This document shows, piece after piece, positions 4,850 through 8,911 of a stretch of 8,911 nt of DNA (within the stretch, counting starts at the first letter, position 1; every line of letters starts with the position of its first letter). This DNA is from WHTF01 sp964482425 (GTDB lineage: Bacteria > Desulfobacterota > Binatia > UBA9968), in NCBI GenBank assembly GCA_964482425.1, contig CAYZXN010000006.1, forward strand, positions 1 to 8,911, given 5' to 3'. A model generated the notes under the pieces. It did not search any database, had not been told where the DNA came from, and worked only from the letters and a program-made list of their open reading frames with translations. The translations under genes and the position numbers were made by a program.

Positions 4850-7183
4850 ATGGAAACAACTGAAATCGGCAAATCGGTGCGCCGCCTCGATTACGAGACT
4901 AAAGTCACCGGCAGGGCTCTCTATCTCGCGGATATGCATATGCCGGGCATGTGTCACGGCAAAATACTGCGCAGCCCGCTACCGCACGCGCGCATCAAGA
5001 ATATCGATACCTCGAAGGCGCTCAAATTGCCCGGTGTCGTCGCCATCATTACACGCGATGACATTCTGCATGACCAGGGCATCGAGCCGTATTATGGTCC
5101 GGTCTTTAAAGATCAGACCATTGTCGCGGTCGATAAAGTGCGCCATGTCGGCGATCCGGTTGCGGCACTGGCGGCGGTGAGCGCCGAAACGGCGGAAGAG
5201 GCGCTGCGCTCCATCGAAGTCGAGTATGAGGAGTTGCCGGCGGTGCTCGACGTGCATGAAGCCTTGAAGAGCGGCGCGTCGCTGGTGCATGAGTCGATCA
5301 AGTTGCCGAGCTCAGGGTTCGCGGACCTTGCCGAGATCAAGCCGGTGGAAGGTTCCAACATCTGCACTCATTTCAGGCTCGATCGCGGCGATTTGGCGAA
5401 AGGTTTTGCCGAAGCCGACCACATATTCGAAGACACGTTTACTTTACCGGCGACACAGCACAGTTTTCTCGAAACGCACGCGTGCATCGCGTCGGTCGAG
5501 TCCGGACGCATCACCGTCTGGGCGACGACGCAGAACCCGTTCGTCGTGCGAACCCAGCTTGCCAATATCTTCAAAGTCCCGGTGTCCAAGGTGCGGGTCA
5601 TCGTTCCCTACCTGGGCGGCGGGTACGGCGGCAAGGTCTATCCGAAAGTCGAACCGATCGCGGTGGCTCTGGCGCAAAAAGCGCGCCGTCCGGTGCGCGT
5701 CGTGCTATCGCGCGAAGAAGTCTTTTATACCATCACCAAGCATGCCGCGGTAATCCGCATGAAAACCGGCGTGAAAAAGGACGGTACGCTGATCGCGCGG
5801 GAATGCGAAATTCATCTCGATACCGGCGCCTATGCCGAAATCGGCCCGCGGGTGGCGAAAAAATCAGGCTACACGGCCGCGGGCCCGTATCGAATTCCCA
5901 ACCTGAAAATCGACTCCTATTCCGTCTACACCAATAAACCGCCGGCGGGCGCTTTTCGCGGCTTCGGAGTTTCCCAATCGGCATGGGCGGTGGAGTCGCA
6001 AATGGATATCATTGCCGCGGCACTGAAAATCGACCCGCTCGAGCTTCGCCTGAAAAATGGTTACGTCGATGGCGACCGCTTTGTCACTGAAGAAAAATTG
6101 CGCAGCGTCGGTTTGAAAGACTGTCTCGACGCGGTCGCCAAGTCGGTGCGATGGGGAGAAAAACAACGGTCCGACGGGTCGACCCTTCAAGGTTCAAGCG
6201 GAGACAACTTTAAACGAGGTAAGGGCCTCGCTTGTATGATCAAAGCCACCATTACCCCATCGGTGTCGAGCGCCGTCGTCAAACTCAACGAAGACAGCAG
6301 CCTATCCATATATAGCGGTACCGTCGAAATGGGCCAGGGCTCGGAAACGGTCCTGGCGCAGATCGCCGGCGAAGAGCTGGGTATCTCGCTGCACAACATA
6401 CAGGTGCTCGGGGTCGACACCGACGTCGTCCCCTACGATCTGACGACTTCGTCAAGCCGGTCGACCTTCCACATGGGCAAGGCGGTTCAGCTGGCGGCAC
6501 GGGACATCATGCGCCAGCTCAAAGACATTGTCGCCGAGGAATATCAGGTACCGGAGGACAGAATCAGCTTTGCCGGCGGCAAAATACGCCTGCCGGAAGC
6601 CAGCCTCGACTATGCCGAAGTCATGTTTAAGAGATTCGGCATGCAAGGCGGCACATTGATCGGCGAAGGCCAGGTCAAGACTTCAGTCAAAGACGAGTAT
6701 GGCGAGAAGAGCACTTCGGCCTTTTGGTTCCTCGCCGCCGGCGCGGCCGAAGTTGAAGTCGACGTGGAAACCGGAAAATTCAAACTCCTTAAGTACGCCA
6801 CGGCGGTGGACGTCGGGAAGGCCCTGAACCCTCTGGGCTGCCGCCAGCAGTTGGCCGGCGCGGCAATTACCGGCATTGGCCAAGCCGTATTCGAAGAAAT
6901 CGTCTATGACAACGGCCAACTGATTAACCCGAACTTGGTCGATTACGTCCTGCCCTCCCTCAACGACATGCCTCCCGTCATCGACTGCATTGCCATCGAA
7001 ATCCCGGACAAGAATGGCCCGTTCGGAGCCAAGGGCATCGGCGAAAGTGCGTTGATACCCGTAGCCCCGGCGATTGCCAATGCGATTTTTGACGCGGTCG
7101 GCGTGCGCATTAAGGATCTGCCCATTAAAGCGGAAAAGATCTACCTGGCTCTTGAAGCCTTGAGGACAACCGCGCAAGCCTGA
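4850..7183 (+). CDS. Molybdopterin-binding (large, catalytic) subunit of a xanthine dehydrogenase-family hydroxylase
   Basis: A 777-residue catalytic subunit that binds the molybdenum-pterin cofactor and hydroxylates a carbon next to a heteroatom or in an aromatic/CoA-ester substrate, with oxygen from water. Seen in order: the N-terminal aldehyde oxidase a/b hammerhead domain (about 18-130, starting KVTGRALYLADM), GGGYGGK (256-262), GAFRGFG (367-373), EMGQG (493-497), SSSRSTF (534-540), and GAKGIGES (726-733) with the expected catalytic base Glu732. The active-site loop is AFRGFG, as in xanthine/nicotinate/hydroxybenzoyl-CoA-type enzymes, and lacks the AYRCSFR motif of true form I CO dehydrogenase. 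A polar linker (about 437-457) joins the two Mo-cofactor domains. It has no export signal, so it is cytoplasmic. The ATG follows the 2Fe-2S gene by 32 nt with only a weak ribosome site. The HmfA-like furoyl-CoA dehydrogenase role is one possibility; the substrate is not determined by sequence. Confidence 0.93.
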   Translation: METTEIGKSVRRLDYETKVTGRALYLADMHMPGMCHGKILRSPLPHARIKNIDTSKALKLPGVVAIITRDDILHDQGIEPYYGPVFKDQTIVAVDKVRHVGDPVAALAAVSAETAEEALRSIEVEYEELPAVLDVHEALKSGASLVHESIKLPSSGFADLAEIKPVEGSNICTHFRLDRGDLAKGFAEADHIFEDTFTLPATQHSFLETHACIASVESGRITVWATTQNPFVVRTQLANIFKVPVSKVRVIVPYLGGGYGGKVYPKVEPIAVALAQKARRPVRVVLSREEVFYTITKHAAVIRMKTGVKKDGTLIARECEIHLDTGAYAEIGPRVAKKSGYTAAGPYRIPNLKIDSYSVYTNKPPAGAFRGFGVSQSAWAVESQMDIIAAALKIDPLELRLKNGYVDGDRFVTEEKLRSVGLKDCLDAVAKSVRWGEKQRSDGSTLQGSSGDNFKRGKGLACMIKATITPSVSSAVVKLNEDSSLSIYSGTVEMGQGSETVLAQIAGEELGISLHNIQVLGVDTDVVPYDLTTSSSRSTFHMGKAVQLAARDIMRQLKDIVAEEYQVPEDRISFAGGKIRLPEASLDYAEVMFKRFGMQGGTLIGEGQVKTSVKDEYGEKSTSAFWFLAAGAAEVEVDVETGKFKLLKYATAVDVGKALNPLGCRQQLAGAAITGIGQAVFEEIVYDNGQLINPNLVDYVLPSLNDMPPVIDCIAIEIPDKNGPFGAKGIGESALIPVAPAIANAIFDAVGVRIKDLPIKAEKIYLALEALRTTAQA

Positions 7184-7206
7184 CAATCCTCCAACCTGAA
7201 AGAAAG

Positions 7207-7644
7207 ATGAATCGCCCACTAGGCTGGTTATTTTTATTCATAGCCGCCAACATGCTCTCCGCCTGCAGCTCCGAATTGCTTGAGAAACAAGCGGAGCAGA
7301 TCAAGCAGCAACAACTGGAAATCTCCCGGCAACGCAGCGAACTCGATGCCTTGCTGGCTGGTCAAAAAGTGCAGGAACAAAAACAGCAGGACTGCAATCG
7401 CGCTTTCCGCGATTATTTCGAGAAGGCTCAGGCGGCGAGCGATCGCGATCAAGCGATCGTGCTTTACCGTGAAGGCTTGACGCTCTGTCCCGAAGACGAT
7501 GTAGCGCATTACGAGCTGGGCAGGGCGCTCGTGGACCGAGGCCGTTACGCCGAGGCGCGGACGGCTTTTGAAACAACACTCAAAATCAACCCCGGATTTG
7601 TCGAAGCCAAGAGGCAACTCGACGCCATCCATAAGAACCGCTGA
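7207..7644 (+). CDS. Small TPR-containing lipoprotein
   Basis: A 145-residue predicted lipoprotein. It has a hydrophobic signal segment (residues 5-18) and the lipobox Leu17-Ser18-Ala19-Cys20; Ser21 at +2 suggests sorting to the outer membrane. Next is a Gln/Glu-rich stretch (about 22-62) with coiled-coil character. Two tetratricopeptide-like repeats follow (about 65-98 and 99-132); the second, with HYELGRAL and RYAEARTAFETTLKINP, is a classic TPR. Such proteins act as scaffolds for envelope complexes. No specific function is recognised. It begins 23 nt after the hydroxylase large subunit, so it may be the last gene of that transcript, though a link to catabolism is not evident. The upstream sequence is purine-rich (GAAAGAAAG) but has no well-spaced Shine-Dalgarno site. 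Confidence 0.8.
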   Translation: MNRPLGWLFLFIAANMLSACSSELLEKQAEQIKQQQLEISRQRSELDALLAGQKVQEQKQQDCNRAFRDYFEKAQAASDRDQAIVLYREGLTLCPEDDVAHYELGRALVDRGRYAEARTAFETTLKINPGFVEAKRQLDAIHKNR

Positions 7645-7751
7645 CGCTACAGCCAACTGGAATGGGCGCGGTATGAAGCAGCGCGACTTCGCCTTGCCAC
7701 AACTGCGCCTGTTTAGGATACAAGAGCGAAAAAACTGCTCGTTGCAAGATT

Positions 7752-7780
7752 TTGCTTTCGTCCAGTAAAAACAATATAGT
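7752..7780 (+). promoter_or_regulatory. Candidate promoter for the TolC-family gene
   Basis: TTGCTT (7752-7757) and TATAGT (7775-7780) are spaced by exactly 17 nt. The -10 matches five of six consensus bases and the -35 three of six. The transcript would start near 7787, about 24 nt before the ATG. This suggests the efflux gene opens a new transcription unit. Confidence 0.45.
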
Positions 7781-7796
7781 CTGCCCGCACCTACGT

Positions 7797-7807
7797 AAGG
7801 GAGGAAG
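7797..7807 (+). promoter_or_regulatory. Ribosome binding site of the TolC-family gene
   Basis: AAGGGAGGAAG ends a few bases before the ATG at 7811, with 6 nt between the GGAGG core and the start. It is a strong site that fixes the start of this open-ended gene. Confidence 0.7.
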
Positions 7808-7810
7808 TCT

Positions 7811-8911
7811 ATGACCGAGTGGTTAGGTTATCTGTTCCCGCGTCTTTCGCTGTTTTTGCTTGTGGGAACGCTGTTCTCCGCGCCCTTGGCAAGGGCCGCT
7901 GATGTGGCCTTGCAGATCCAAACTGCGCCCGCCACACAAGTTCCGCCGCAACAGAAACTCTTGACCATCGAAGATGCGGTTCGCATCGGACTCGAAAATC
8001 ATCCCAGGATCAGGGCCGCCCAGGAAAGAGTCGGTTCCCAGGAAGCCGTTCTTGGGCAGCAGATGTCAGCGTACTATCCGATCATCAATTTCAGTAACTC
8101 CTACCGTACGACAAATTCTTCTACAACCAGCGCGGGCTCCAACGCCTTCGACACCTTTATCAGTCAGGCCAATCTGAGTATGACGCTGTACAATTTTGGC
8201 AAACGCGAAGGCACGGTAGAGGCGGCGCGGGAGACCGTCGATGCGAGCAGGCAGGACTATCTGACGACGAGCCAGGACATCGTGCTCAGCATCAAGCAGG
8301 CTTATTACACCTACCTAGGCGTGCAAGCCATTGTCACGGTGCGTCAGGATACAGTGCGCAACCGCGAATTGCTCGTGCGTCAAGCTCGAGGATTTTACGA
8401 AGTCGGCACCCGCGCGCGCATCGATGTGGCTCGTGCCGAAGCCAATCTTTACACGGCCCGCGCCGACCTCATTGCCGCGGAAAACGGCGTCAAAATCGCC
8501 TGGGTCACTCTGAGGAACGCCATGGGATCACCGCGCTTGCCGGAGCAGCCTGTGGCGCAAGACTCCCCCGAGATCGAGCTTTCCATGAATCTGGCGGAGG
8601 CCCGAACGGCGGCATACGATACCCGCACGGAATTGCGGAGCTTCGAGGCGCAAAGAAGGGCATCGGATCAATTAATTGCAACCGCCAGAAGAGGCCATTT
8701 ACCCGACATCGTTTTCGATGCATTTTATGGACGGCGAAACTCCAGCGGCGGCGGCGAAAGTACCTTTCCACTGCAGCCCGCATGGCAGGCGCAAGTGAGT
8801 CTCAACATTCCTATCTTCGACGGCTTTCGTACCACCAATCGGGTCGAGGAGACTTTGCACAACTACAATACGATCAGAGCCCAGGAAGAGGAGCGGCGGC
8901 AGCAAATTGCC
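7811..8911 (+). CDS. TolC-family outer-membrane efflux protein (C-terminal part cut by window edge)
   Basis: The frame is open from the ATG at 7811 to the right edge (367 residues) without a stop. It encodes an outer-membrane channel of the OEP/TolC family, which forms trimeric ducts for RND, ABC or MFS pumps or type I secretion. Seen: a signal peptide (hydrophobic 12-25, cleavage likely after Ala-Arg-Ala at 29), and the family start LTIEDAVRIGLENHPRIRAA (51-70). The first beta/helix repeat has LSMTLYNFGKREG (122-134), and a long helix carries FYEVGTRARIDVARAEANL (195-213). The second repeat begins with LNIPIFDGFRTTNRVEE (331-347). The internal duplication LxxxLYNFG / LNIPIFDGF is the known two-fold OEP pattern. 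About 80-120 residues are probably missing. Partner pump genes, if any, would lie to the right. The strong ribosome site and candidate promoter suggest a unit separate from the hydroxylase operon. Confidence 0.9.
   Translation, partial: MTEWLGYLFPRLSLFLLVGTLFSAPLARAADVALQIQTAPATQVPPQQKLLTIEDAVRIGLENHPRIRAAQERVGSQEAVLGQQMSAYYPIINFSNSYRTTNSSTTSAGSNAFDTFISQANLSMTLYNFGKREGTVEAARETVDASRQDYLTTSQDIVLSIKQAYYTYLGVQAIVTVRQDTVRNRELLVRQARGFYEVGTRARIDVARAEANLYTARADLIAAENGVKIAWVTLRNAMGSPRLPEQPVAQDSPEIELSMNLAEARTAAYDTRTELRSFEAQRRASDQLIATARRGHLPDIVFDAFYGRRNSSGGGESTFPLQPAWQAQVSLNIPIFDGFRTTNRVEETLHNYNTIRAQEEERRQQIA

Larger units (their letters stand above)
7645..7810 (+). other. Intergenic gap before the TolC-family gene
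   Basis: This 166-nt spacer has no convincing gene. Weak pairing exists (for example GAAG/CTTC around 7673-7692), but there is no GC-rich stem followed by a T-run, so no terminator is called. The right part is A+T-rich and holds a promoter candidate and a strong ribosome site for the gene at 7811. Confidence 0.6.

Noticed and set aside
6176..6185. Perfect 10-base palindrome GGGTCGACCC
   Set aside because: It lies inside the coding sequence for a polar linker of the large subunit and has no supporting context as a binding site.
7670..7760. Weak stem-loops (GAAG/CTTC, GAGC/GCTC, GCAA/TTGC) after the lipoprotein gene
   Set aside because: Stems are only 4-5 bp and no T-run follows, so a terminator is not supported.
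1..8911. CRISPR arrays, tRNA/rRNA genes, transposases or insertion-sequence ends
   Set aside because: No regularly spaced repeats, cloverleaf-like genes, transposase motifs or terminal inverted repeats were seen.

Overview
The window reads as a catabolic island from a Gram-negative bacterium with fairly GC-rich DNA. Outer-membrane-type proteins (a lipoprotein and a TolC-family channel) and periplasmic export signals support this. The mix of UbiD-family decarboxylases, a three-subunit molybdenum hydroxylase and an NMT1/THI5-like binding protein is typical of environmental Proteobacteria and of uncultured soil lineages once called Deltaproteobacteria (for example Binatota). That placement is inference; no phylogenetic marker gene lies in the window.

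Layout. On the minus strand, reading leftwards from about 1850, a UbiD-type decarboxylase (1748 to 315) is followed after 55 nt by the start of a periplasmic substrate-binding protein (259 to beyond the left edge). A 306-nt divergent control region (1749-2054) separates this unit from a plus-strand unit. The plus-strand unit holds a second UbiD-type decarboxylase (2055-3401), then a CoxM-like FAD subunit (3408-4286), a CoxS-like 2Fe-2S subunit (4356-4817) and a CoxL-like molybdopterin subunit (4850-7183). A small TPR lipoprotein (7207-7644) follows closely. After a 166-nt gap with its own candidate promoter, a TolC-family outer-membrane efflux protein starts at 7811 and runs off the right edge.

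How the genes may work together. UbiD enzymes use prenylated FMN to remove (or add) carboxyl groups on aromatic, heteroaromatic or alpha,beta-unsaturated acids. Xanthine-dehydrogenase-family enzymes hydroxylate (hetero)aromatic rings or CoA esters with water. The second decarboxylase lies 6 nt from the hydroxylase subunits, and a binding protein sits behind the first. Together they suggest a pathway for uptake, decarboxylation and ring hydroxylation of a (hetero)aromatic carboxylic acid. The closest well-known logic is furandicarboxylate/furoate breakdown (HmfF decarboxylase with the HmfABC molybdenum dehydrogenase). Here there are two decarboxylases with clearly different active-site loops, so two substrates or two steps are likely. 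No prenyl-FMN synthase (UbiX), CoA ligase, regulator or molybdenum-cofactor maturation gene lies in the window. The lipoprotein and TolC genes may belong to a separate envelope or efflux function.
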